Shown one piece after another: positions 43,012 to 54,031 of a stretch of DNA of 64,000 nucleotides. Within the stretch, counting starts at the first letter, position 1, and each line of letters begins with the position of its first letter. The notes below the pieces were generated by a model. It had not been told where the DNA came from, ran no database searches, and worked only from the letters and a program-made list of their open reading frames with translations. Origin of the DNA: Nigrospora sphaerica (lineage: Eukaryota > Ascomycota > Sordariomycetes > Amphisphaeriales > Apiosporaceae); assembly GCA_018287875.1 (NCBI GenBank), contig JAGVVL010000001.1, forward strand, positions 6,200,001 to 6,264,000, given 5' to 3'. A program made the translations under genes and the position numbers.

Positions 43012-44598
43012 ATGAGGCCCTTTCCAGAAGTTCCGGAAGCTTCGTTAACGGGCCGCGAGCCTTCGCTCGCGCAGAAGGTCGCGGCCGTGCTCCGTCCTAG
43101 GCTAACGTGGCGTTACCTTGTTTGCGCATCAGCCGTCTTATACATCCTGTACTGTTCCGTCCTGTCAACACCGCTGCTCGCGAACCCCCTGCCCAAGTAC
43201 AGTGGCCCGTATCCCGTGGGCGCCATCGATATAGAAGCCCCGGCCGCGCCATCGCGTGTCGTAGACGCGGCGCGGTACAAGGATACCAAGCAGAACGCCT
43301 TCGAGCTCAAGACGGTCCTGTTCACGCTGTACTACCCAGCCGTCCACGCGGCGAGCAGGAAGCCGTACCACGACTGGATTCCCAAGCCCGTTTCGGTGAC
43401 GGCCGAGGGCTACGCCAAATTTGCCCACATTGGTCACCACATCACGAACCGCGTTTTTGAGGGCGCCATTAAGGGTCTCGTAGGGAACATCAAGATCCCG
43501 GCCCAGGTGGACGTGCCCCTCAGCGAAGATTCCTCTTGGGAGGCAGGCGCGGCAGTCGGTAAGGATACCACTGCAGAGGCCGAAAAAGTCCTGGGGGCAC
43601 AGCTCGGAAGGGAAACCGGAGATGGACATCCCGTCGTCGTCTTTTCGCACGGCATGGCATCGAGCCGAACCGACTACACGCATTTCGCCGGCGAGCTCGC
43701 CTCCCGCGGCTATGTCGTCGCCATGATTGAGCACCGCGATGGCTCCTGCCCCGGCTCCATCATTATGCAGACCGGCCGACCCGACGAGACCAAGCTCACT
43801 TTCCGAGACTCCGAGGTCGAGTCTGCCAACGGGAAGGAACTCGGCATCGATGAGTTCAAGAAGGCGCAGCTCAGCTTCCGCGAGGCGGAAATCGAGGAGA
43901 CGGTCCGTGTCATCAAGATGATCAACGCCGGGCAGGGAGCCGCTGTCTTCGCCCAGAACCCCCGCCTGGAGGGCGCGCACCTCGCCGACTGGGCCGGCCG
44001 CCTCAACACCAAAGAGATGATCGTGGGAGGTCACTCGTATGGCGCCACGGGTGCGATGCAAGCACTCAAAGGCGGACCGAGCGAGAAGCGACCCTTCAAG
44101 GGCGCCATCATTCTCGACCCCGGCAAGTCGAGCGGACGACTGAACGAAGACATGCAGGTGCCCATGTTGGTAGTCCACAGCAATTCGTGGAGCAGCACGC
44201 GTTCCGTTTTCTACGGTCGCCCCCACTTCGATGTGGTCAAGGGAATCGTCGAGGCCAACAACAAACGCGGCAACCCTTCATGGTTCGTGACGTCGCTGGG
44301 CACGTCGCACCCTTCGGTGACGGATGCGCCCCTTTTGGAGCCGCTGCTGCTGAGCTCCACCACGGGAGCCAAGATTGACGTCTACGAGGGCCTGAGACAA
44401 TATGTCCACATTTCGGTGGACTTTCTCAAGTTCCTCTCGGATGGCCAGAAGCGTAACCTGCTCAACGAGAGCGCCGAGTTCCCGCAGTACGATGAGGGCA
44501 AGGGTTTCGGAACCTGGAAGCCTAGCCAGAGCAACCCTGAACAAGGCGAAGACGAATCGTGGAGGCAGTACTGGCAGGTACACGTCACGGCTGCCTAA
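43012..44598 (+). CDS. Platelet-activating factor acetylhydrolase-like protein
   Basis: Lipase-fold phospholipase A2 (group VII/PAF-AH II type), single exon, 528 residues. ATG 43012 is the first in the frame after a CT-rich leader. One membrane segment near residues 35-50 (YLVCASAVLYILYCSVLS) suggests anchoring. The family features are GPYPVGAIDIE, TVLFTLYYPA, PVVVFSHGMASSRTDYTHFAGELASRGYVV and MIEHRDGSCPGS. The nucleophile elbow is GGHSYGATG with Ser342. Asp in AIILDPGKS and a late His (TSLGTSHPSVTD) can complete the triad. These enzymes hydrolyse short or oxidised sn-2 acyl groups of phospholipids. The C-terminus is rich in Gly/Glu/Trp and unremarkable. Confidence 0.93.
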   Translation: MRPFPEVPEASLTGREPSLAQKVAAVLRPRLTWRYLVCASAVLYILYCSVLSTPLLANPLPKYSGPYPVGAIDIEAPAAPSRVVDAARYKDTKQNAFELKTVLFTLYYPAVHAASRKPYHDWIPKPVSVTAEGYAKFAHIGHHITNRVFEGAIKGLVGNIKIPAQVDVPLSEDSSWEAGAAVGKDTTAEAEKVLGAQLGRETGDGHPVVVFSHGMASSRTDYTHFAGELASRGYVVAMIEHRDGSCPGSIIMQTGRPDETKLTFRDSEVESANGKELGIDEFKKAQLSFREAEIEETVRVIKMINAGQGAAVFAQNPRLEGAHLADWAGRLNTKEMIVGGHSYGATGAMQALKGGPSEKRPFKGAIILDPGKSSGRLNEDMQVPMLVVHSNSWSSTRSVFYGRPHFDVVKGIVEANNKRGNPSWFVTSLGTSHPSVTDAPLLEPLLLSSTTGAKIDVYEGLRQYVHISVDFLKFLSDGQKRNLLNESAEFPQYDEGKGFGTWKPSQSNPEQGEDESWRQYWQVHVTAA

Positions 44599-45138
44599 AC
44601 GAGGTGCCATGTGGGCCCACTTCAGATTGTTTTTGAGAGAGCGAGTCGACCGAAGCACATGACGAATTTAGATGTTTTTTGAAGAATGGATATACCTCCC
44701 ATATATGTGATTGCGTATTCAGGATACCATCTCGCCCGCTTGATAAGGCCCGGTGGCCCTAAAGGAGGCGGGTAGGCTGACACCTCAGCCCCCTTTCGCG
44801 CCCTGGGAATGATAACGGACTAAGCTACATAGCTCACAGTTCTTGGTGGTCTTTCCAGATCCAATACCGGGTCAAATACCAAACTGAGACGGCTGATTGG
44901 AAGGTACCTAGCCTCCGATATGTTTGGTTGTATGTTGCAAGTGTTATATACTACGTACTGAGAATGGCATGGGTATGAATGGACGGTCCGGTTCCAGCGC
45001 TGGCACGGGTCGAGCTGACGGGACTCGGCCGCAGGCGGCTCAGGAGCCGACTTGGCCTTGTTCTCCTCCGCCACCCCGTTTTCTTTCTCCGTGCCATGGC
45101 CACGACGACGACGACGACGACGCAGCACCCGCCGCTGT
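44599..45138. other. Intergenic between convergent genes
   Basis: 3' regions of the PAF-AH and GH45 genes. Contains a (GAC/CGA)n trinucleotide run near 45104-45121. No gene supported. Confidence 0.5.
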
Positions 45139-46159
45139 CTAGGCGGGCGGGAAGGAGGCGTCGTCGTTGCGCCTGGAGCCGCTGCGGGCGACGAGTTCGG
45201 CGGGGCAGCGGACCTGCTCGAAGGCGAAGTCGGGGTTGTCGGCGTTGCGGAACCAGTCGAAGCGCCAGCGGCAGCCGGCCTGGAGCCGGGCGGGGAAGCC
45301 GTCGCACTCGGCGCGGGCCGAGACGCCGCCGTACTGCTGGCCCGGAAGCGACTGGCCGTACTGGGTGCGGCAGCCGTCGAAGAGGCCGACGCCGCCGCCC
45401 GGTATGAGGAGGTCGAACTAAACCACGTTTGTCGATTAACGTCGGTCCCCACGGAACACGCGTCAGGGTAATAGAGGAGGGGGGGGGTTCGTAGGAGCTT
45501 GGTTTAGGAGAACCCGCCGGGGTCGGAACGTCGTGACGAGAGTACAACGGGAGGGCTTCGGGCGGGGATGAATGAATGGGTCACGAAGGAAACCCGGCTG
45601 TGGCTTACGTGGTTCGACCCCAGGTCGCCGCCCGTGTTGGTCGACTGAACTACCATGGTCTTTCCCGCCACCGGGCCCGACGTAAAGGTCATCCTGGGCG
45701 GGGGGGGGTGCCTCGCGGTAAGCTTTTGACACGCCGTGTGGTTCCAGACAAGGAAGGTAGGGGGCACGCCCTAGGGGGCACGCCCAAGGGGGTCGCCTGG
45801 GCAGGGAGGGGAGGGGGACGGGGGACCAACTTGTAGCAAGCACCACACCACGAAGCTTCGGACCCGCCGGCGATGGAGGTGGCGGCGAAGCCATAGGCGA
45901 GCTGGTCGCTCACGGCCCAGGGGGCCGTGTTGGAGCAGGCGAAGGCGGCGCCGCCGTCGCAGCCCGAGGCGGTGTCGGGGCTGGACAGGGGCCCGTCGTT
46001 GCGGTCGCACGTCGTCACGGGCCGGCTCACGGCCGCCTTTCCCGACCACGCGCACGACGGCTTGCAGCAGTCCCAGTACCGCGTCGACCGGCCCGAGCCC
46101 GACGCCGCCGACGCCGACGCCGCGAGGCCGAGGCCGACGAGAGCCGCGGCGTAGTGCAT
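45139..46159 (-). CDS. GH45 endo-beta-1,4-glucanase
   Basis: Secreted cellulase, 230 residues. Exons: 46159-45831, 45693-45609 and 45417-45139. Joins restore [16 protein letters not shown] and [16 protein letters not shown], both diagnostic. Signal peptide at about 1-19 ([12 protein letters not shown]). The mature enzyme begins near [19 protein letters not shown], with catalytic Asp30 as general base. The acid is Asp152 in GLFDGC. Cysteines are numerous and match the disulfide-rich GH45 fold ([28 protein letters not shown]). There is no linker or CBM1 after the catalytic domain. Start chosen from the signal peptide. The 137-bp and 191-bp introns have GTTGGT and GTAAGC donors; both contain C-runs. 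A TATA box lies about 170 bases upstream. Confidence 0.94.
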
Positions 46160-48231
46160 CGTGGGCCCGATCTTCTCAAACGGCAGCGGGGACGGAGCTT
46201 CTTCACTGGGGCGAGGGAGAGAGAGTGAGAGAGTGAGCCGCTGACAGGATCAGGATCAACAAGACATTGGCAAGGGGGTGCAAAACAAAGACCGGAACGC
46301 CCTCGAAGCTCCCCCACGACATCACGGCCTTATATAGTCGCAAGAAGACGCGGGCAGTTCCCCGGGGAACACGGCCCCATGTTTTGCCAAGTGGCCGGGA
46401 GGGGAGGGGGAGGGGGATGAAATTCATTTGCGTACGGATCGCGGCCGTTGACCGGGTATATTGGTGAAACCGGGAGTTGGCCTCCGTAGCCAAAAAGAAG
46501 ACGATCTCCACAAATGGCAGCCGGCGAGCCGCCGCCGCCGCCCCAACTCACCACCCAAAGTCGACGACGAATTTCGGTCCCTTCCTTCCGAGTTGTCATC
46601 ATTACGAGCCGAAGAGGAAATTCCCCGGAAGGAAAAGGACCACGGCCGGCGGGTCTTGGCGGGGAGAACGATGACGAGGAGCTGGGGAAGGCGTCACGGA
46701 CGCGGGCCGACGGCCTGAGGGATCTCCCAAGCCGGCAGAGTGGCCCCGAGGCCAGGGCCCGACTACCCGCCTGCCGCTTTCCCCGCCATCATCGTCGTCG
46801 TCGCCCATTGCCTGGTCTTCGTCGTCGCCGGCGTCGGTGCACCCTGATGCAGGGCGCCGTGAAACGGTACGACCGGCTAAGGGGCTTGACGTTGGTCAAG
46901 GTGACCCACGTTCTACCTTGGCAGAGAGAGAGAGAGAGAGGCATATGAGCTCGGGGAGATGGTGGCGGTCGCACCCCAGCCCTTACGTACCACCGAGTAA
47001 TTCCAGCTCTGCTCTACCCGCCCGGGATGGTGGGCACGGGGCCGGAGCGGGCGAGCCGTCGGCTGAAGTTGTCCTGGGCATTGGCGGCCACACGGCCTGG
47101 TTCCCTCGGTCGGCCAGCCGAAGAAGGCTGAAGGGCGACGGCAAGTTTCACAAGTAACATGTAGAGTAGAGATATAAGGAAGCATCCGTTAAGGGATGGG
47201 CATGGCCAGGTTCGCTATCGAGCCGGCTCAACGGTTTGGTGCTCGTGCTTCTCACCGTGATGCGTACGGCCGTCTTTGAACATCCCCGTCCCTAGGCACT
47301 TTACACAGTACCTTGGGTAAAGTATCCCTGGTCGGGACGTGAGGGTCCACAGCGAGAGAATCCCCTTACGGATACGTACGCAGATCCTTGGAGAGGCCGT
47401 CGGAGCCTCCGCCAACCCCGCAAACGTGGTGGCCCCAGCCAAGGAAGTGCCGTCCGCGCCAGCGCATCTTGGCTTTGGCGCCAAAGGCTTGATTGTTCGC
47501 CGACGCGCGGGGCTGCGGTTGTTTCTCGATCACAGCCACGAAAACCGAAGCCCATGGGTTTTATTGGCACTTTTCGTCTCACAGAAGACACTTATATGGT
47601 GGGGGAAAGCATCGCCACAGGCTCCGCCATCATGTCCCATCCTCCTCATCTGGCGCCCGCCGGAGCAGCCACTGTAGCCCCTCCCCGGCCACCACAAAGC
47701 TTATCGCCCCAACCCACCCCGACGTGATGTCACCCGCCTACCACGCGAGTCTGCCCGTTGCTTCTTCCCACCCCGGGCAGCCAGTCGGTCCCCCGCCCTC
47801 TTCGGTGCGGATACCCTCTTTCCTCAGGACGGACTAGCCGCGTTCCCCCGAGGACCAGGGTCTGTTCCTATCGCGCGTGGGCGCCCCAGCGCTGGATAGA
47901 TACGCATGTGTAATAGCAGATAGCCGGCTCATCACCGCGTGTTGCCTCGTACCGAACCCCCGGGGCGTCAACGATCGACGTCCGGTCATCGGGGGTTTGT
48001 CCCCCACCCTTCGCCCAGCTGGCTCTCCAAGTCGGCGCAGGCCCTTTCGGCTCGTTCGGGGTAGGGAACTTTTAAAAACATGCCGTCGCCTGTAACACCC
48101 AGGGCCGCGGGACTGGTCTTCCCTCTGCATTCGCGGCTGGCTTTTTTGTTTCCTTTCGTAGCCCCCCCCCGCCTCTCCTCCCTCCCCGCTCCCTTCGAGG
48201 AAGAAATAAAGAACGCACCCCGGCCGTCACC
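46160..48231. other. Intergenic, divergent GH45 / MFS region
   Basis: About 2.1 kb, no gene supported. Includes a short GA repeat at about 46922-46939 and long CT-rich runs before 48232. Confidence 0.5.
46329..46336 (-). promoter_or_regulatory. TATA box of the GH45 gene
   Basis: TATATAAG read on the minus strand, about 170 bases before ATG 46159. Good core-promoter spacing for an inducible secreted-enzyme gene. Confidence 0.65.
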
Positions 48232-50405
48232 ATGACGGGAGGCGACAGCGAAAAAGAGAAGAAGCAGGCGGCGGCGGCGACCCTCGGCGAGGCCGGGCCC
48301 GACGTCGGGGCCGGGACCGTCCTCGGGCACGCCGACGGGGCCGACGCCGACGAGGCCTACCAGGTGCTCGCGGCGGCGGGCGGCGGCGAGCCCCTCCGCA
48401 TGACGCGCGAGGAGGAGGGCCGGCTGCTGCGCAAGATCGACCTCCACCTGATGCCGCTGCTGTGCATCGTCTACGGCCTCAACTACCTCGACAAGACCAC
48501 CATCTCGTACGCCTCCGTCATGGGGCTCAAGACGGACATTCACCTCGTCGGTACGTCCCCCCCCCCTCCCCGTCGCTTTTCCTTTTCCTTCTGCCTTCTT
48601 CCCCCCTTCCCCTTGTCGTCGCCGCCCGGGCCGACGGTGGAAGCGCATGGGGACGGTGGGAATAGACGGAGAGGACGGAACCAGGGCTGACCCGGACACT
48701 TTTCCTTTCCCCCCCCTTTTCCAGGGCAGGACTATTCCTGGATCGGCTCCATGTTCTACTTTGGCTACCTCTTCTGGGAGTGGCCGACGAGCCTGCTCCT
48801 GCAGCGCTTCCCCCTCGCCAAATACTCGGCCTTCAACGTCATCATGTGGGGTCTGACGCTCTGCTGCCTCGCCGCCGTCAAGGACTTTGCCGGCGCTATG
48901 GTAAGCAAGCCCTCCTCGTCCGCCCTTCCCTACAGGGGCAAGGGAAAACGCCCCCCGGGGCGGAGGTATCCGTCCGTGCCATGTCGACACGACCGCACAC
49001 CATCTTGGGCGCCCGGCGGAGTGACTGCTGACGGCCCCCGTGTGCTAGACGGTGAGGTTCTTCCTCGGAGTCTTCGAGGCCGCCGTTTCGCCCGGTTTCG
49101 CCCTCTTCACTTCCCAGTGGTGTAAGCAGAGAGTCCTCTTTCTCGCAACCCAGGACCGAGTAACTGACGCCCCCCTCCAGACACGATCCGGGAACAGGGT
49201 GTCCGCACGGGTTGGTGGTTCAGCTTTGTAGGTCCTCTTCCCTCGGGGCTTTCTCCCCCCCCCCCCAACCCCCAACCCCAAGGCTCGCCGGCGGGCGCCC
49301 CCCCCCCCGTACGGGCGGGTTTCTCTTCCGGGCCGCGGGCTGACGCCGCCTAAGAACGGGTGGGGCCAGATCATCGGCGGGTTCGTGGCGTACGGCATCG
49401 CCGTGGGCACCAAGGACCACCCCGTCGCCGTCAAGTCGTGGCAGCTCGTCTTCCTCGTCGTCGGCCTCTTCACGGCCGCCATGGGCGCCGCCTTCCTCTA
49501 CCTCATGCCCGACAGCCAGCTCAACGCGCGCTTCCTGACGCCGCGCGAGCGCCTCCTCGCCGTCGAGCGCATCCGCGTCAACCAGCAGGGCGTCGGCAAC
49601 AAGCACTTCAAGTGGTACCAGTGCAAGGAGGCCCTCGCCGACCCCATGGTCTGGGCCTTTGTCTTCTACTCGCTCGTGGCCGACATCCCCAACGGTAAGG
49701 CCGCCGTCCCCCCTCCCCCTTTTCCCCGCTCCCCCCGACCCGCCGGGCTCCGCTGACGACGCCCCCCGCCTGGGGAACCAACCGAAAACAGGGGGCATCT
49801 CCAACTTCTTCTCGCAGCTCATCGTGTCCTTTGGGTACACCAACGAGCAGTCGCTCCTGCTCGGCACGCCCGGCGGCGCCGTCGAGGTCGTGGCGCTGGT
49901 GGCGTGCGGCTACCTCGGGGACCGGTACCGGAACCGGCTGGCGGTCGGGGCGACGGGGCTCGTCGTGGCCATGGTGGGCATGCTCCTCATCGCCTGCCTG
50001 CCGGCCGAGACGGCGGGCGCCGGCCGCCTCGTCGGCTACTACCTGACGCAGGCGTCGCCGACGCCCTTCGTCGCCCTCCTCTCCCTCGTCGCCACCAACG
50101 TCGCCGGCTGGACCAAGAAGACCACCGTCGCCGCCCTCTACCTCATCGGCTACTGCGTCGGCAACATCGTCGGCCCCCAGCTCTTCCGCGCCCGCGACGC
50201 CCCCCACTACCGCCCCGCCGAGGTCGCCATCCTCGTCTGCTGGGCCCTCTGCCTTTTCGACCTCGCCTTCATCTACTACTGGTGCAAGCGCGAGAACGCC
50301 AGAAAGGCCGCCGTCCGCGCCGCCCCCGGCTACCGGAAGCTCGAGGGCCAGGAGTTTCTGGACCTTACGGACCGTGAGAACCCCGAGTTCGTCTACTGCG
50401 TTTAG
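48232..50405 (+). CDS. MFS transporter, anion:cation symporter (allantoate/nicotinate permease-like)
   Basis: Plasma-membrane importer of small organic anions, 522 residues. Exons: 48232-48550, 48725-48900, 49049-49121, 49181-49227, 49355-49694 and 49792-50405. All are GT-AG and frame-true; several introns are C-rich. The N-terminus is Ala/Gly/Asp-rich, then RKIDLHLMPLLCIVYGLNYLDKTTISYA, the ACS signature. Further features: SWIGSMFYFGYLFWEWPTSLLLQRFP, RFFLGVFEAAVSPGF, WGQIIGGFVAYG and CKEALADPMVWAFVFYSL. The second half has GGAVEVVALVACGYLGDRYRNR and KKTTVAALYLIGYCVGNIVGPQLF. Related proteins carry allantoate (Dal5), nicotinate (Tna1) or pantothenate (Fen2); the exact substrate is open. Confidence 0.92.
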
Positions 50406-50836
50406 GCGGGGTTAGGCTGGGGGTGGGGCGTAAGGCCCCGTGTCACGTAAGAACGATAGGCGTGGCAACGGCAGTGTCTTCCACCAGGTCCGGCTGCGGC
50501 TAGACAATTTGGCCAAGGATGGGGAGCAGCTGGCCGTCTTGCGGCAGCATAGGCATTAACTACTAATCGAAACGAATTTTACCATCCAAGGGCTGCCTGT
50601 TTCCCTGACCTGCGCCGTCGTTCTAATATCGTATGCCATCTGTCTTGTGTTGGTAGTCGTACAGTCGTTGCCCTGCCGGGGGGGGGGGAGGCCTCCAAAG
50701 GGCCGTCGTCTTGCGGAATTATCCAAAAATACGCTTCTGCGAGTCCCCGTCTGTACATGGACCAGCCCGGATATACCATGACGCTGTGCTGTAAAGTTTT
50801 CTCGTGTGTGCTCCAAACTCCGCGTTACAAAAAGGT
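50406..50836. other. Intergenic between convergent genes
   Basis: 3' regions. A G-run near 50679-50689. Nothing else seen. Confidence 0.5.
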
Positions 50837-53800
50837 TCAGTGGGTAACGACGCGCACGGCCTGCAGCATGATGCCAAAGAAAAGGCCGCGGGAGACCTCC
50901 TCGATTTGCAAGCAGTCGAAGAGGCGTCCGAGGGCCTCCGTCGTGGCGTTCTGGCCCATGATGCCCATCAGGGCCGCCGGCACGCTGCTCTGGATGAACA
51001 GCTTCCGGGCCTTGACCCGGAGCTCCTCCTTCTCCTCCGCCGTCATCTCGGCCGGCCACGCCTTTCGCTCTTCTTCCGTCGGAAGCGAGTTCTCCCGGAT
51101 CTTCTTCAGGTGCGCCGCGATGCCCGCGTCCGAGGTATTGGCCTCCAGCACCGTATCCTGGATAAGGTTCTGGATCGAGACCAGCGACGGGTTTCCGGGG
51201 CGGATGAGGTACGACTTGGCTGCCGTCAGGAGCGTCCGGCGAATGTTCCAGGCCGAAGACAGCGTGTACAGCTCGTTGATGACGGCGAACAACAGCTCGA
51301 CCGTCACGCGCGTCTCCTGCTCGGACAAGGGGGCGTGCTGCTTGCGCCGCTTCTTCTCCGCGCCGTTAGGCTGTGCCGCTTTGTCTTGCCGCTGCGACGA
51401 CAAAGATCGGGCCGGAGACGAAACGGCCGTGAAGGGCGACATGGGAGCCTCGTTTGTTCGCGCGTTCGTATCGCTGCTTGGGCGAGTGTCGGCCAGCGAA
51501 TCGTAGTCGTCGGTGATCTCGTCGGGGGGGGGCGGGAGCTTCATGTTGCTGAGACTCAGCTCCGACGGGGACCGCATGGCCGTCATGCTAGGAGGGCGGC
51601 TGTTGCCCCTGCTGCTCGCCGCGCTCAGCGAGTTGCGGCCCCCCCGCTCCGACGACGTTGGCTGCAAGGTATCGTGTTCCGGGTCCACCTGGTAGCTCGG
51701 CCTGCGCTCCATTGGTGCCACTTTGCCCGGCTGGGTCGAGATGACCGACGACCGCTGACTATCCAGGCTCTCGCGGGACTTCATGGCGGGCGTGCTGTCT
51801 GACCGCGGGAGGGCAGATAGGGAAAGCGGACGGGTGCTGGTGGCGATTGCTTTCGTCACGGGGCTCTCTCGAACTGATGAGATGGTCGACTTCCGCTGGC
51901 CGAGCCCGATGTTTCCGAGCACGCCGCCTACAACCGATCTGCCTCCGTCAAAGGCACCTTTGGGCGCGTTCTGGAGGGCGCCGAGCACCCCCTTTCCAAC
52001 CGACTCAAAGGAAAACCCGCGGCTGACGGGATTGCGTGCTTCTTGGTCCTTCTCGAGGAACTTCTTCATCGCCTCCGACTCGGCCAGCGACTTCTCGGCA
52101 CAGGCAGCACGCATGTACCTCTCAATCTCGCCGCGCAGCGAGGAGCGCGTGTGGACTTTCCACGAGGGGAACGTGGCAAATGCCTCCATGAACGCCATAG
52201 AGCCCGAGACAGCAGCAATGCGCCGAAGACTCTCATGGAGGGCCTCGAACTGGTTGTACGTCTTCATCGACATCCAACCCGGCTGCTGCATAGACGCAGG
52301 CTCGACTTGCAAAAGGTACTCCCATACAGGTTTGGTCCGCAGGCGATTCGTGCCCGGCTCGTCAATAACCGAGATGCTGGCGTTGTGAAGTGTGAGAGGC
52401 GGTGGTCGCCGGGGAGACTCGTCGTCCGAATCGTACTGGCCGGGCTGGACAATCTGATCAAAGTTGGTGAACCGACGGTGCGCACCGGAGTCCTGGTCCT
52501 GAGGAGACGAGCCCGGGCTCGACGGGCCAACAGTCGACTGGGGTGTGGGTGGCGACTGAGCCTGTCCGGACTGCCGGTTCGTTTTACCAGATGCCGAGTG
52601 AGCCCCGGGCGACATGGCTTCGCCGGCCTGTGGCGGTTGCGCTACAGATTCGGTCGAGCGGCGGACCTGCTGATCTACGTTTAAATCCAGCTCTTTGGCG
52701 TTATCCTTGAGGGCTCCGTCCAGAAGATCGGCAGCTTCCGAGTCCTTCTCTTCCACCAACGGCTGCCTCGCCATGTCGGCCTCGGCTATCATGGCATTAA
52801 GCCGTTTCATTTCTTCCATGGCTCTTGCCATCTCCTCCTCTGCTTTGGACGGCTGCTTTTGGTGGCCGCCTTCCTTTCGGCGGGGCTGGTCATTATCGGA
52901 GCTGCTTCGGTTGCCCTTGGCCAGGTTCATGGCACCAAAGTTGCCGTCAACATCCGAGAAGGCTTTCTGGTCCTGCATTGCCTCGTCAATGGCCTGTGAG
53001 AGGTCCGTGTCTCCCGACTCGAACAGATACACAATCCAGCCGTTGATCCACTCGGCTTTGGAACAGGTTTGCAAGGTGCCCTCGAGGACAATGGTGGAAA
53101 GGATTTCCCGAAGGAAGGCTCTGGCGGGGTCGCAGTCGTACGTCGACCGGTCCAGGAAGCTCAACAAATCCTCGGCCACCATCTTGAACTTGCCAGCCTG
53201 TTGCTTCTTGTTGAGGAGGTTCGCAAGCGGCGAGTCGTGGTTCGAGGCCAGATAGTTGTATATGGCATCGGCCGCGACCGTGTTGCTGTCTGCGCTGGGA
53301 AGCGAGGCATAAGCCGACGTCATCTCGGAGAAGAAGACGATGACGATGGAACACGTGTGGGTGAGAAAGTCCACAAAGGCGTCGGCGGGCCTTTTGCGGC
53401 CGAGTTGGTTCGAGACGGTCAAGAGGAAGTTGGTCAAGACCTTGCGGCACGACAGTGGGAACGAGCGGTCGGTTGGGACGATGGGGCTGTACCAGTAGTC
53501 GACGTAGTCGCGGATGACAGCGTCGACCAGGCTGCCAAGGGCATCGCGCGTCTCGGGCTCGAAGTCTTCGAAGCTCCGGGCCAGCGTCTGCGCATCGTTC
53601 TCGTCGGTGTCCTGCGCCCGCGAAGCCGTCCTGGCGTCGAACAAGCGCTCCAGGAAGTCGTACCCCCTTTCCCCACGAACCGCCCGCGCCACCTCGGGGT
53701 GGCGAGCCTCCCACGAGGCGAACAGCACGATTCCGGAAAACGCCCCGATAAGGACGAGGCCTATGCGGCCCAGGACGAAGTAGGTGACGGCAGACAGGCC

Positions 53801-54031
53801 AACAGCTACGGCGCCGAGGGTCCCCGGGGTGGCCGTGGACAGGAATTGCATAACCTGGGTAACGAGGTCCTCCTCTTCTTTCGCGGGCGGGGCGGGAGGC
53901 GTCGATGTGCCGGGAAGCGATGGCTTCTCGGGCGATGTGTCGCCGACGGGCGAGTGTTTTTCGGGGCCCATCTTGGCGTCTCTCAGCGATGTGACGGGTT
54001 GAGAGACGCTTTGCACATGATCGCTGCTCAT
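50837..54031 (-). CDS. PXA-PX-nexin_C sorting-nexin-like protein
   Basis: Single exon, 1064 residues. Membrane-associated trafficking or contact-site protein. Two adjacent hydrophobic segments at about 70-110 (GTLGAVAVGLSAVTYFVLG and IGLVLIGAFSGIVLFASW) form a hairpin. The PXA domain is at about 155-355 (LVDAVIRDYVDYWYSPI, HTCSIVIVFFSEMTSAY, REILSTIVLEGTL). Next come a charged coiled region (EMARAMEEMKRLNAMI) and a disordered Ser/Pro linker. The PX phosphoinositide-binding domain is at about 550-670, with WEYLLQV, YNQFEALHESLRRIA and SWKVHTRSSLRGEIERYM. A long disordered stretch follows, then the nexin C domain at about 905-1060 (ELLFAVINELYTLSSAWNIRR, LGRLFDCLQ). No RGS domain is present, unlike Mdm1/SNX13. 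Long antisense open frames here are shadows. Confidence 0.93.
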   Translation of the reverse strand: MSSDHVQSVSQPVTSLRDAKMGPEKHSPVGDTSPEKPSLPGTSTPPAPPAKEEEDLVTQVMQFLSTATPGTLGAVAVGLSAVTYFVLGRIGLVLIGAFSGIVLFASWEARHPEVARAVRGERGYDFLERLFDARTASRAQDTDENDAQTLARSFEDFEPETRDALGSLVDAVIRDYVDYWYSPIVPTDRSFPLSCRKVLTNFLLTVSNQLGRKRPADAFVDFLTHTCSIVIVFFSEMTSAYASLPSADSNTVAADAIYNYLASNHDSPLANLLNKKQQAGKFKMVAEDLLSFLDRSTYDCDPARAFLREILSTIVLEGTLQTCSKAEWINGWIVYLFESGDTDLSQAIDEAMQDQKAFSDVDGNFGAMNLAKGNRSSSDNDQPRRKEGGHQKQPSKAEEEMARAMEEMKRLNAMIAEADMARQPLVEEKDSEAADLLDGALKDNAKELDLNVDQQVRRSTESVAQPPQAGEAMSPGAHSASGKTNRQSGQAQSPPTPQSTVGPSSPGSSPQDQDSGAHRRFTNFDQIVQPGQYDSDDESPRRPPPLTLHNASISVIDEPGTNRLRTKPVWEYLLQVEPASMQQPGWMSMKTYNQFEALHESLRRIAAVSGSMAFMEAFATFPSWKVHTRSSLRGEIERYMRAACAEKSLAESEAMKKFLEKDQEARNPVSRGFSFESVGKGVLGALQNAPKGAFDGGRSVVGGVLGNIGLGQRKSTISSVRESPVTKAIATSTRPLSLSALPRSDSTPAMKSRESLDSQRSSVISTQPGKVAPMERRPSYQVDPEHDTLQPTSSERGGRNSLSAASSRGNSRPPSMTAMRSPSELSLSNMKLPPPPDEITDDYDSLADTRPSSDTNARTNEAPMSPFTAVSSPARSLSSQRQDKAAQPNGAEKKRRKQHAPLSEQETRVTVELLFAVINELYTLSSAWNIRRTLLTAAKSYLIRPGNPSLVSIQNLIQDTVLEANTSDAGIAAHLKKIRENSLPTEEERKAWPAEMTAEEKEELRVKARKLFIQSSVPAALMGIMGQNATTEALGRLFDCLQIEEVSRGLFFGIMLQAVRVVTH

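Noticed and set aside
43165..44226. Open frame antisense to the PAF-AH gene
   Set aside because: Shadow; no domain.
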